DNA of 64,000 nucleotides from an uncultured Desulfovibrio sp. (GTDB lineage: Bacteria; Desulfobacterota; Desulfovibrionia; Desulfovibrionales; Desulfovibrionaceae), in NCBI GenBank assembly GCA_913063155.1, contig CAJXYU010000001.1, positions 62,001 to 126,000 on the forward strand, read 5' to 3'. Positions 53,869 to 62,105 of this stretch are shown one piece after another. The notes under the pieces are model-generated. The model did no database searches. It had not been told where the DNA came from and saw nothing but the letters and a program-made list of their open reading frames with translations. Every line of letters starts with the position of its first letter. Within the stretch, counting starts at the first letter, position 1. The translations under genes and the position numbers were made by a program.

Positions 53869-54195
53869 CTACTCCACGATATCAGAACTTTTAATTTCAA
53901 CCTGATGGCCCGGTCCGGCATCGAAGATGACCAGATAGGGCCCCTGTGGTTTGTTGAAGGTGAATTCGCTGTCCTCGTTCATTTTGCCCCGAGCCACGGT
54001 CTTGTCGTTCGCATCGCGAACAAACATGCGCACCCCTTTGGCGGAGGAGCCGTCTGAGAACCCACCCTCGCAGGTGATGGTTCCGTCTCCGTTGTCCAGG
54101 CAGGAACACAAGGCGGAATGCGCCGAGGCCGAGACAGGGACGCACAGGCAGGCAAAAAGGGCCAACACGGGAAACAGCTTCATGGTCTTGGTCAT
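53869..54195 (-). CDS. Small periplasmic protein of the DUF4198 operon
   Basis: 108 residues. Signal peptide about 1-25 (SASA-HSAL), so the mature protein starts with His, as does its partner. CSCLDNGDGTITCEGGFSDGSSAKGVRMFVRD has three Cys; the end is a short strand-rich domain (QGPYLVIFDAGPGHQVEIKSSDIVE). It may bind metal. ATG 54195 is preferred; an ATG 12 bases further down is possible. Follows the DUF4198 gene on the same strand. Confidence 0.7.
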   Translation of the reverse strand: MTKTMKLFPVLALFACLCVPVSASAHSALCSCLDNGDGTITCEGGFSDGSSAKGVRMFVRDANDKTVARGKMNEDSEFTFNKPQGPYLVIFDAGPGHQVEIKSSDIVE

Positions 54196-54271
54196 TTGAG
54201 ATAGCTCCGTATGTATGATCGGCAAGGCACCGGTAACCCGCCGAAACGGATTCCGGTGCCCTGAACAGTCG

Positions 54272-54997
54272 TTACTTGGTGGTGGTGAAACTCAGGGAAA
54301 ATGCGTACCAGACCCGCCGGGTGTCATCCAGCCGGTGCTCATACTTGCCGATGATGAGCTGGCGACCGGCCGGACCGACCTTGACATTGAACGGCTTGCC
54401 GCCCTTCAGGTCGGCCATGTCCGGATGCTCGATGCCCGAGTCCGAGGTTTTGGAAACGCGCGCGCCTTCAGTTGGCATGGGCTTGCCCTCGTAATAGAGC
54501 ACCACGGGCAACAGATCGCCCTTTTTCAGCCTGGTGGGATCTTTGAGAGGCACGATCTCTACGCGTTGGCCCACGGGCTTGGCCATGAAAGGCTGCCAGG
54601 TCGGAATTTCCTTGGCCAGCTTGTAGGAACGTCCTTCGTCGACGATGGTTCCGCGCACTTCCTGCGGACCGGGGAAATTGCGCCAGCCGTCCTCTTCGGT
54701 GTTATACCAATACTTGTTGTCGAACTCGACGGTCAGCATGACGAACTCGTCGTTGAGCCAGGCATAGGCTTCTCCCTTGTGCTCTACCGGCTCCAGGGCG
54801 ACGCGCCAGTCATTGGCGGTGATCCCCGTCATGGCGGTGATGCGGGACACGGGATACGGGTCGGTGTTGCCCGGGTGTCCGTAAAGCAGGTGAACCTTGT
54901 CCCCCCGTTTTTCCAGCCACATATCATGAGCCTGCGCAGCTGTCGCGGCAAACAGGATCAGCAGCAGAGAGCAGATGAAGACATGTCGTTTCAGCAT
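54272..54997 (-). CDS. DUF4198 periplasmic protein (nickel/cobalt- or iron-linked type)
   Basis: 241 residues with a signal peptide ending AQA-HD, so the mature N-terminus is His-Asp-Met-Trp, a metal-binding arrangement. The DUF4198 core (MWLEKRGDKVHLLYGHPG, EVRGTIVDEG, YYEGKPMPTEGARV) is seen in proteins near nickel or iron uptake systems. Metal not proved. AAGGAG precedes the ATG; the Fur-like box at 55029 lies 32 bases upstream. Confidence 0.78.
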   Translation of the reverse strand: MLKRHVFICSLLLILFAATAAQAHDMWLEKRGDKVHLLYGHPGNTDPYPVSRITAMTGITANDWRVALEPVEHKGEAYAWLNDEFVMLTVEFDNKYWYNTEEDGWRNFPGPQEVRGTIVDEGRSYKLAKEIPTWQPFMAKPVGQRVEIVPLKDPTRLKKGDLLPVVLYYEGKPMPTEGARVSKTSDSGIEHPDMADLKGGKPFNVKVGPAGRQLIIGKYEHRLDDTRRVWYAFSLSFTTTK

Positions 54998-55028
54998 CGT
55001 AGGGTTACTCCTTTTCTTTGATGATATA

Positions 55029-55041
55029 GAAAATCATTTTC
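55029..55041. promoter_or_regulatory. Fur-like box upstream of the DUF4198 gene
   Basis: GAAAAT-C-ATTTTC, a perfect 6-1-6 palindrome within ATAGAAAATCATTTTCAAAT, close to the Fur/Zur consensus in related bacteria. Metal-dependent repression is likely. Confidence 0.6.
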
Positions 55042-55190
55042 AAATTCACTAGCCGCATGTAATACGGATGTCACATTTGTGTGTCAAGAAAAACCGTACG
55101 AATCCGGCGCAATTCAAATGGACGACTTGATAAAAAACCGAAGGAATGTTTTCAAAAGGCGATGATCAAAATGATTTAAGTGCGAAACTC

Positions 55191-55223
55191 AAAAAAAGCC
55201 CTCGCGATCAACTCGCAAGGACT
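55191..55223 (-). terminator. Terminator of the GGDEF-TPR gene
   Basis: An 11-bp stem (55197-55207 with 55213-55223) with 5-base loop and G-U pairs; on the minus strand followed by TTTTTTT. Confidence 0.75.
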
Positions 55224-55271
55224 TTTTCTTTCAGCAGCGGAGCTACACGCAAGCCATAAAAAACCACTTCA

Positions 55272-57698
55272 TCAGCCGGCCCTACCGCGCACCTTGCGGG
55301 CCTCTTCATCCTTGCCCTGTTCCAGTAACGAGCGAACAAGCGTCTCCCAATATTCGTCCCTGTCCGGCCGAAGGGCAGCGCACTGGCGGGACAGCACTTC
55401 CGCGATCTGCGGGTCCTCACCCATGTCCAGATACATGGAGGCCAGCATGTGCATGGCCTGGTCGTCGTTATGGTTGGCGTTGAGGGCCAGATGCAGATAT
55501 TCGCGGCTCTGGTCGTTGTCGCCCCGGGTCATGTGCACCCGCGCCAGCGACAGCAGCACCAACCGTTCGCCGTTGGGCAACTCCCCGGCCTTGGAATACC
55601 ACTTCTCGGCGGCGTCCAGCTCCTTGTCCCGCTCGGCCAAGTTGCCCAGCCGGATCATGCTGAACACATGGCCGGGATCATGCTCCAGGCACTTTTCATA
55701 GGCCGCGCGTGCATCCTTGAACTTGCCCAGCCGATGGTTGGCCCAGCCGAGGTTGTACAGGGCCATGGCATCCGCCGGGTCGTGCCCCAACACGGTTTCA
55801 AACTCCTTACGGGCCTCCTTGAGGCGGCCCAATTGTGCGTAGCAGATGCCCAGCGAGTTCCTTGAAAGCAGGTTGGATTCATCCGCCAGCAGGGAAAGCT
55901 TGTACTCCTCCACCGCGCCGTAGATGTCGCCGTCCGTGAAACTGCGGTCCGCCGAAAGGTTCATGGAGACGGAATCGAACACGACCACGCGGGGCTCGGG
56001 CAGCAGAAGGGCGTGCTCCAGTGCCTTGCGGCAGTTGTCCATCATGTCGGTCCGCCGAAAATTGAGGTACGGGAAGGCCGACGCGCCCACGGCGATTTCC
56101 GTGTCCAGCTGCCTGGAAGCCAGCTTCTCCAGTTCCAGGGCCTTGGCCCGCAACTCTTCCTCGCCCAAGCCGGGCTGGTAGAAGATCATGCCGCCCAGGC
56201 CATAGCGTCCAACTACGGTATCTTCCCCGAACACCTCTCGGGCCAGGCCCGTGATCTTGCGAGCCATGGAGTCCATGAAGCTCTGAAAACTGCCGGGCTG
56301 ATCTCCCAGCTCGTCCAGCATGCGCACCAGAGTCAGGCCGAAAACGTCCTGGGACTGACGATCCTTTTCCACATGGGCCACAAAATCCCGGTAGGCGTAA
56401 AGCCCGGTATCCTGCTCCTTAATGGGCATATCCGCCGCGTCGGCGGGTTCGAAAATACTCTCGTGCTCGGCCACCAGCCTGAGCCTGTCCCCGGCAACCA
56501 CCGCCAGGGACGGGTCCGTGGCGTGCAGCAACTCGGCGAAGGCCATCTCCTCCTGTACCTCGATGAGTACAGCCTCCCCCTTATATACGGTAGGATACTG
56601 GGCGGAGAGGCGTTCGTCCTCGGTGATCTTGGCCGTGGTCAACCTGCCGGACTTGGGCGCGCTGATCAAAAAGCGCTGCCCCACCCGGGCGCCCACATTG
56701 GCCCCCAGGCTCACGACCATGCGCTCCATGGGCAGGATATCCACCACTTTGCCGCCCTTCTGCAGGATGTCGGCATAGGCGAACACGCGGTCGCGACCCA
56801 GGTCCTTGGCCGTGGATACGGCACGGCGGGCCTTCTGCAACAGGACGCGGGCCTGTTCGGCGGGCTCCTTGCGGAACTGAGGACCGTCCATGGCCTGCGG
56901 GTAATTCACATATCCCACGCTGGCGGAGATTCTGATGATGTCCTCGGTGATGTCATCCACAAACGACAACTTGCCGATACCGGCCCGGATGACCTCGGCC
57001 AGCTGGAAACAAGCTTTGGGCTTGGCGTCGGGCAACAGCACCGCGAACTTGTCGTTGGCGAAACGCGAGGCAGTCACGTGCTTGGGGCAAACCATGCCCA
57101 GCAGATGCCCCACCTCGGCCACAATATCGTCGCCGGTGAGGTAGCCGTACTTCTCACAAACCCAGCGAAAACTGTCCAAGTCAATGAAGATAACGCCGAA
57201 CGTGCCGGTAAAGGACGGCAGTTCCATGTTCAGGGGCTTGGTGGAGCAGGCCCCCGTGTGCAGACAATCCTGCACCTGATCGATGGCACGGGTCAGTTCG
57301 CTCAGAAAGAACTCGCGGTTGAACAACCCGGTGAGCGGGTCGGTGATGACGCGCTTCTGAAGCACGATGCGCTCCAATGCAGCCGAAGCCAATCCCTTGA
57401 TGTACTTCGGGGCCACCCTGGGAGCCGCAAGCCGCACGCCGCGAGCCACGAAATACCCCAACAGCGAGCCGCTCAGCACCAACGGCAGGAAGAGTTCGCC
57501 GTCCTCCTTGCGGAATTCCGGTTCCGCCCTGCTCGCCGCTTCCCGGGGATCCTCATCGGTGCGCGGGAAAAAGAGACTGTAGGAAGAAAAGGGCAGGAAA
57601 TCCGAAATCGCATCCTTGAGCGCATGCTCGTTGTCGATGAGTTCCTGCCGAGTAAGTGCCATGCAGCCGTCCACGAAAACCTGTTGATTCGACTTCAT
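55272..57698 (-). CDS. Degenerate GGDEF protein with TPR repeats
   Basis: 808 residues. A short N-terminal domain (1-115) is followed by a GGDEF fold (about 115-300: VITDPLTGLFNREFF, FGVIFIDLDSFRWVCEKYGYLTGDDIV) in which the signature is RFANDKF (ANDKF at 214-218), so cyclase activity is unlikely. A second, weaker GGDEF-like region lies at about 440-570 (FGLTLVRMLDEL, VVGRYGLGGMIFY). Then TPR repeats fill about 600-780 (SRNSLGICYAQLGRLKEARKEFETVLGHDP, ALYNLGWANHRLGKFKDARAAYEKCLEHDP). It may be a c-di-GMP receptor or scaffold. No strong ribosome site. Confidence 0.82.
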   Translation of the reverse strand: MKSNQQVFVDGCMALTRQELIDNEHALKDAISDFLPFSSYSLFFPRTDEDPREAASRAEPEFRKEDGELFLPLVLSGSLLGYFVARGVRLAAPRVAPKYIKGLASAALERIVLQKRVITDPLTGLFNREFFLSELTRAIDQVQDCLHTGACSTKPLNMELPSFTGTFGVIFIDLDSFRWVCEKYGYLTGDDIVAEVGHLLGMVCPKHVTASRFANDKFAVLLPDAKPKACFQLAEVIRAGIGKLSFVDDITEDIIRISASVGYVNYPQAMDGPQFRKEPAEQARVLLQKARRAVSTAKDLGRDRVFAYADILQKGGKVVDILPMERMVVSLGANVGARVGQRFLISAPKSGRLTTAKITEDERLSAQYPTVYKGEAVLIEVQEEMAFAELLHATDPSLAVVAGDRLRLVAEHESIFEPADAADMPIKEQDTGLYAYRDFVAHVEKDRQSQDVFGLTLVRMLDELGDQPGSFQSFMDSMARKITGLAREVFGEDTVVGRYGLGGMIFYQPGLGEEELRAKALELEKLASRQLDTEIAVGASAFPYLNFRRTDMMDNCRKALEHALLLPEPRVVVFDSVSMNLSADRSFTDGDIYGAVEEYKLSLLADESNLLSRNSLGICYAQLGRLKEARKEFETVLGHDPADAMALYNLGWANHRLGKFKDARAAYEKCLEHDPGHVFSMIRLGNLAERDKELDAAEKWYSKAGELPNGERLVLLSLARVHMTRGDNDQSREYLHLALNANHNDDQAMHMLASMYLDMGEDPQIAEVLSRQCAALRPDRDEYWETLVRSLLEQGKDEEARKVRGRAG

Positions 57699-57851
57699 AT
57701 CGGGAGTTTACAGGCAGAGCCCGCTTTTCTCAAACGAAAAGTTGGCGGATACGCAGTCGAATCCGGAACGAACCTCTCCCCCACACCCCCGGGCCTTTCA
57801 GCGCCTCCTCGAGCCATAACATATATATAAGCATAGCCGACGCCAGTTCGA

Positions 57852-57894
57852 CTATATCAAGACATAAAGATATAGACATCTTTTCCGATATATC
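57852..57894. promoter_or_regulatory. GATATA repeats upstream of panC
   Basis: CTATATC-N10-GATATAG (57852-57875) and a further GATATATC (57887-57894) lie 42-84 bases upstream of the panC start. Candidate operator. Confidence 0.35.
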
Positions 57895-57935
57895 ATAGCA
57901 AGGAATTCCTGCGTGGCGTTAAACAGGAACGCGAA

Positions 57936-58784
57936 ATGCGAAAAATCACCGACCCGAAAGAATTACAGGAACTCTGCCTCGAGTGGCGACGACAAGGTAT
58001 GAGCATCGGCTTGGTTCCGACCATGGGCTTTTTCCATGCCGGACACCTCTCGCTCATGGATCATGTGCATCCCCTGTGCGACCGTATGGTGGTCACCCTG
58101 TTCGTGAACCCCACCCAGTTCGGCCCAAGCGAGGACCTGAACTCCTACCCACATGACCTTGAAAATGACGCAAGACTTGCCGAAAAGCACGGAGCGGACA
58201 TCCTCTTCGCGCCCGAAGCCGATGCCATGTACAACCCAGACCACGCCACCTGGGTCCAAGTACCCGAACTGGCTCGGGGACTTTGCGGCCGCACCAGACC
58301 CGACCATTTCCAAGGCGTATGCACCGTGGTCACCAAGCTGTTCATGCTCACCCAGCCCACCCTGGCCGCCTTCGGCCAAAAGGACTGGCAGCAACTGGCC
58401 ATCATCCGCCGCATGGTGCAGGACTTGAATATTCCGGTGGAAATCCATGGCAGACCTATCGTGCGCGAGGCCGATGGCCTGGCCATGAGTTCACGGAACG
58501 CCTACCTCACCGAGGAGGAGCGCGCCTGCGCACCCGGCATACACGCGGCCTTGAAGGCTGCGGAAAAACTGGTGCTGGAAGGCGAGTGCAACGCCGAGAC
58601 TGTGAAGAATTTCATCCGCACCCGCATCACGGAAAGCGTTCCCATGGGGCGTGCGGACTACATTGAATTGGTGACGCCGGACGGCATCAAGCCCGTGGAG
58701 TCCATCAGCGGCCCGGTTTTGGCGGCAGTGGCGGTCTACATGGGCAAGGCCCGGCTCATCGACAACCAATACATAGAGGTATGA
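57936..58784 (+). CDS. panC: Pantoate--beta-alanine ligase
   Basis: 282 residues. HIGH-type motif in MGFFHAGHLSLMDHV, VTLFVNPTQFGPSEDL, VVTKLFMLTQPTLAAFGQKDWQQL, the KMSKS-like MSSRNAYL. It joins pantoate and beta-alanine with ATP to make pantothenate. AGGAACG precedes the ATG. The panD start is four bases after its stop, so the two are cotranscribed. Confidence 0.96.
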   Translation: MRKITDPKELQELCLEWRRQGMSIGLVPTMGFFHAGHLSLMDHVHPLCDRMVVTLFVNPTQFGPSEDLNSYPHDLENDARLAEKHGADILFAPEADAMYNPDHATWVQVPELARGLCGRTRPDHFQGVCTVVTKLFMLTQPTLAAFGQKDWQQLAIIRRMVQDLNIPVEIHGRPIVREADGLAMSSRNAYLTEEERACAPGIHAALKAAEKLVLEGECNAETVKNFIRTRITESVPMGRADYIELVTPDGIKPVESISGPVLAAVAVYMGKARLIDNQYIEV

Positions 58785-58788
58785 CGAC

Positions 58789-59166
58789 GTGGCACGGAGA
58801 TGTTTCCTGAGCGCCAAGATTCACGGCGCCACCATAACCAGCGCCAAGCTGGAGTATCACGGCAGCCTGTCCATCGACACCGAACTGCTCAAGGCGGCAG
58901 GGATCCTGCCCTTCGAGCAGGTGGACGTGTACAACCTCGACAACGGAGAACGCCTGACCACCTACGCCATTCCGGGCGGTCCCGGTGAAATCTGCCTGAA
59001 CGGGGCGGCCGCTCACAAGGGCGAGGCGGGCCAGCGCATCATCATCGCCACCTACCAGTGGGTGGAAGAAAACGAAGCCACAACCCGAGAGCCCCATGTT
59101 GTCATCACCGACGCGGACAACAAGGTGGCCGAAGTCATAGACTACAAAATCAGCCTGGGTCTCTAG
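58789..59166 (+). CDS. panD: Aspartate 1-decarboxylase proenzyme
   Basis: 125 residues. The self-cleavage Gly25-Ser26 site is in LEYHGSLSID, and the pyruvoyl group forms from the Ser. It makes the beta-alanine that PanC uses. The start is GTG with AGAGGT about eight bases upstream. The operon order panC-panD is standard. Confidence 0.95.
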   Translation: MARRCFLSAKIHGATITSAKLEYHGSLSIDTELLKAAGILPFEQVDVYNLDNGERLTTYAIPGGPGEICLNGAAAHKGEAGQRIIIATYQWVEENEATTREPHVVITDADNKVAEVIDYKISLGL

Positions 59167-59205
59167 GCCGGATTGAAAACAAAAGGTTCACAGGAGGAAT
59201 CGAGA

Positions 59206-60378
59206 ATGCAGTTTCCCAAAGGAAAGTACCTGTTTACTTCGGAGTCCGTAACCGAAGGACACCCCGACAAAGTCGCCGACCAGATTTCCGACGCTATCCT
59301 TGACGCCATCATCGCTCAGGACCCGGACTGCCGCGTGGCCTGCGAAACCTTGGTAACCACCGGCATGGCCTTCATCGCCGGCGAAATCTCCACCACCGCT
59401 TACGCCGAATTCCCGGAAATCGTCCGCGAAACCATCAAGGACATCGGCTACAACAGCTCCGACACCATGGGCTTCGACTGGCAGACCTGCGCAGTCATCT
59501 CTTCCATCGACAAACAGTCCGCCGACATCGCACAGGGCGTCGACCGCACCAAGCCCGAAGAACAGGGCGCGGGCGACCAGGGCATGATGTTCGGTTACGC
59601 CACCAACGAGACCCCGACCCTGATGCCCACTCCCATCTATTACGCCCACAAGCTTTCCCGCCGCCTGACCTACGTGCGCAAGGAAGGGGTCCTCGACTTT
59701 CTTCGCCCGGACGGCAAGACCCAGGTCTGCGTGGAATTCGAAGACGGCAAACCAAAACGCATCGACAACGTGGTCGTCTCCACCCAGCACGATGACCACA
59801 TTGCCCAGTCCGACCTGCAGGAAGCCATCATGAAGGAAGTGATCCTGAAGACCCTGCCCGAGGAACTGGTCAACGGCCAGCTCAAAACCTACATCAACCC
59901 CACCGGCCGCTTCGTGGTCGGCGGCCCGGTAGGCGACTGCGGCCTGACCGGACGCAAGATCATCAACGACACCTACGGCGGCGCGGGCGCACATGGCGGC
60001 GGCGCCTTTTCGGGCAAGGACCCGTCCAAGGTCGACCGCTCCGGAGCCTACATGGCCCGCTACGTCGCCAAGAACGTGGTCGCTTCCGGACTGGCCGATG
60101 AGTGCGAAGTGCAGATCGCCTACGCCATCGGCGTTGCCGAGCCCGTCTCCGTGGTCGTCAGCTCCCGCGGCACCGGCCAGATTCCCGACGATGTGCTGAC
60201 CAAGGCCGTCACCGAAGTCTTCGACCTGCGACCCTACTACATCATTGATCGCCTGAAGCTGAAGCAGCCCATCTACCGCAAGAGCACCAACTACGGGCAC
60301 TTCGGCCGCGAACTCCCAGAATTCCAGTGGGAAAAGACCGACGCGGTCGACGACCTGCGCACCGCCTGCAAGATCTAG
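59206..60378 (+). CDS. metK: S-adenosylmethionine synthetase
   Basis: 390 residues. [23 protein letters not shown], the ATP loop [12 protein letters not shown], the conserved [22 protein letters not shown]. Makes SAM from Met and ATP in the cytosol, feeding methyltransferases such as BioC. CAGGAGG precedes the ATG at 59206; an upstream ATG 11 codons earlier lacks it. It is 39 bases after panD on the same strand. No SAM riboswitch seen. Confidence 0.98.
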   Translation: MQFPKGKYLFTSESVTEGHPDKVADQISDAILDAIIAQDPDCRVACETLVTTGMAFIAGEISTTAYAEFPEIVRETIKDIGYNSSDTMGFDWQTCAVISSIDKQSADIAQGVDRTKPEEQGAGDQGMMFGYATNETPTLMPTPIYYAHKLSRRLTYVRKEGVLDFLRPDGKTQVCVEFEDGKPKRIDNVVVSTQHDDHIAQSDLQEAIMKEVILKTLPEELVNGQLKTYINPTGRFVVGGPVGDCGLTGRKIINDTYGGAGAHGGGAFSGKDPSKVDRSGAYMARYVAKNVVASGLADECEVQIAYAIGVAEPVSVVVSSRGTGQIPDDVLTKAVTEVFDLRPYYIIDRLKLKQPIYRKSTNYGHFGRELPEFQWEKTDAVDDLRTACKI

Positions 60379-60407
60379 CACGGCGAAACGTCACACGCAT
60401 ACAAAAG

Positions 60408-60434
60408 GCGGAAGCTTCATGCTTCCGCTTTTTT
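60408..60434 (+). terminator. Terminator of metK
   Basis: GCGGAAGC/GCTTCCGC stem, loop TTCAT, then six T. Confidence 0.9.
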
Positions 60435-60435
60435 G

Positions 60436-60464
60436 TTGACGGATGTGTTTAGCATCTATACACA
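60436..60464 (+). promoter_or_regulatory. Promoter and operator of the second marR gene
   Basis: TTGACG (60436-60441) and TACACA (60459-60464) with 17 bases between. TGTGTTTAG-CAT-CTATACACA (60444-60464), one mismatch from perfect, covers the spacer and -10 and resembles the half-sites at 53161. The predicted transcript start coincides with the ATG at 60471. Confidence 0.6.
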
Positions 60465-60470
60465 TTAAAC

Positions 60471-60929
60471 ATGCGAAGCCTTGAAGCAATGAAAAACGAA
60501 TTTGAGCACCTGAGCGCAGTACTGGCTAAATTCAACAGAATCAGCAAGTTGCCACTTGATTTCGGTGTTGGCATCCTCATCAATCCGTCCGAAATCCACG
60601 CCGTGGCCAAGCTCTGCGATCACGGCCCCATGAGCCTGACCGAGCTGGCCGACATGGCCTTTGTCACCAAGGGGGCCATGTCCCAACTGGTGTCAAGATT
60701 GGAGAAAAAAGGACTTGTCTACCGCGAAGTGGCTGAGAACAACCAGTCCAAACAGATACTCCACCCCACGAAGCTGGGGGAAAGGGCCCAGAGGGGGCAC
60801 ATGAAATTTCATGAAGAGCACGACAGGGAGTTCTTCTCCTATGTGGCCTCCATGCCGGACGCTGAATACAACGTCTTCAAAGAAGTCTGTAGACGGATGG
60901 ACCGTTGGATGGACAACTACCTGAAGTAA
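60471..60929 (+). CDS. MarR-family regulator 2, possibly leaderless
   Basis: 152 residues with a MarR winged helix: GPMSLTELADMAFVTKGAMSQLVSRLEKKGLVYREVAENNQSKQILHPTKLGERA. No Shine-Dalgarno lies before the ATG at 60471, which coincides with the predicted start of transcription. An ATG at 60489 is an alternative. Followed by a methyltransferase gene with its own dyad upstream, the probable target. Confidence 0.85.
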   Translation: MRSLEAMKNEFEHLSAVLAKFNRISKLPLDFGVGILINPSEIHAVAKLCDHGPMSLTELADMAFVTKGAMSQLVSRLEKKGLVYREVAENNQSKQILHPTKLGERAQRGHMKFHEEHDREFFSYVASMPDAEYNVFKEVCRRMDRWMDNYLK

Positions 60930-60943
60930 TTTTTTTACCAAAA

Positions 60944-60962
60944 GAGTTAAGATGCTTAACTC
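60944..60962. promoter_or_regulatory. Dyad upstream of the methyltransferase gene
   Basis: GAGTTAAG-ATG-CTTAACTC, perfect 8-bp half-sites with a 3-base spacer like the operator at 60444. Confidence 0.55.
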
Positions 60963-60976
60963 CATAGGAGGCACCC

Positions 60977-61990
60977 ATGCCCTTCCCAACCCCCAAGACA
61001 TCTCTGGCCCCGGTCGAGCATGTGCTCATGGAATCCATCAGCGCCCAGGCGATCATCGACGCCGTACGCATGAACCTGTTCGACCATTTGAGCGGAAAAC
61101 CCATGTCCGCGGCAACACTTGCCGAGACCATGGAACTGAAGGCCGAACCACTGGAAGCCATGCTGGATGTACTGGTGGACCGCCGGCTGCTCACCATAGA
61201 CGGACGCACCTATGCCAACACGGAAATGGCCGAGGAATACCTGGTGAGTTCATCACCGCTCTATCAGGGCAAGGCGTTGGATTTGCAACACAGCCACAAC
61301 GAGCTGCTCCGCAGAAGCCTGCCCACCCTGCTCAAGGGCGGCGAAATGGAACGCCAGAAAACAGATGAAGCCTGGGCAGAGGGAGACACCATGGACGGAA
61401 CGCTCCAGCATGCACTCAACGGGCAGCTCCAGGGAGCGGTCGCCTACCTGAAGAATCTGCCGGAATTCGCATCCTTCCGCACCATGGCCGACATCGGCGG
61501 CAACCACGGCCACTATTCCATGGAACTGCTGGAACAGAACTCCGACCTGACCAGCACCATACTGGATCTGCCCCACGTGACCGGACCGGCCATGCAGCGT
61601 TGCTCAAGGCTGGGATATGCCGACCGTATCTCCTGCAAACCGTTCGACCTGCGTAACGACGAACTTCCCGCAGAAGCCTACGACTTCGTATTCGCCTCGC
61701 ATATCCTCTACGCTTGCGTGAACGATTTCGAAAAGACATTCGGAAATATTCATCGCTCCATCAAGCCCGGCGGCTGCTTCGCCTCGCACCACCTCTCCCC
61801 TGAAGGCGGCGCAAGCCCTCTCTACCGGACCAATGTGGAGCTGATCACCCGGCTCATGGGCTATGAAACCCATTTCCTTTCCAGACAGGACCTGGAAAAA
61901 TCGCTCACTGCTGCAGGGTTCGGCGGCTTCACCCACATCTTCACCGGCTGCGACGGTCAGACCCTGCTGCTGGTGGCCCGCAAACAATGA
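60977..61990 (+). CDS. SAM-dependent methyltransferase (O-methyltransferase type)
   Basis: 337 residues. An N-terminal dimerisation winged-helix domain (about 1-100, with FDHLSGKPMSAATLAETMELKAEPLEAMLDVLVDRRLL) and a C-terminal SAM domain: MADIGGNHGHYSMELL, DLPHV, FDLRNDELPAEAYDFVFASHILYAC. This is the Methyltransf_2 layout, which methylates small-molecule oxygens or nitrogens. Substrate unknown. GGAGG precedes the ATG. Confidence 0.85.
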   Translation: MPFPTPKTSLAPVEHVLMESISAQAIIDAVRMNLFDHLSGKPMSAATLAETMELKAEPLEAMLDVLVDRRLLTIDGRTYANTEMAEEYLVSSSPLYQGKALDLQHSHNELLRRSLPTLLKGGEMERQKTDEAWAEGDTMDGTLQHALNGQLQGAVAYLKNLPEFASFRTMADIGGNHGHYSMELLEQNSDLTSTILDLPHVTGPAMQRCSRLGYADRISCKPFDLRNDELPAEAYDFVFASHILYACVNDFEKTFGNIHRSIKPGGCFASHHLSPEGGASPLYRTNVELITRLMGYETHFLSRQDLEKSLTAAGFGGFTHIFTGCDGQTLLLVARKQ

Positions 61991-62105
61991 AAGGCAGGGC
62001 GGGAACCTCAAGCTTCCGTCCTGCCGTTGACAAAGAAGTAAAACCGCCGGACCAAGCTCCTCTCCAAGAAACTCCGGGCAGGAACATGGATTGAAAGCAA
62101 AGGCG

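Noticed and set aside
59167-59205. SAM riboswitch before metK
   Set aside because: The gap after panD is only 39 bases, too short for a SAM aptamer, and metK appears to be cotranscribed or to use a simple leader.
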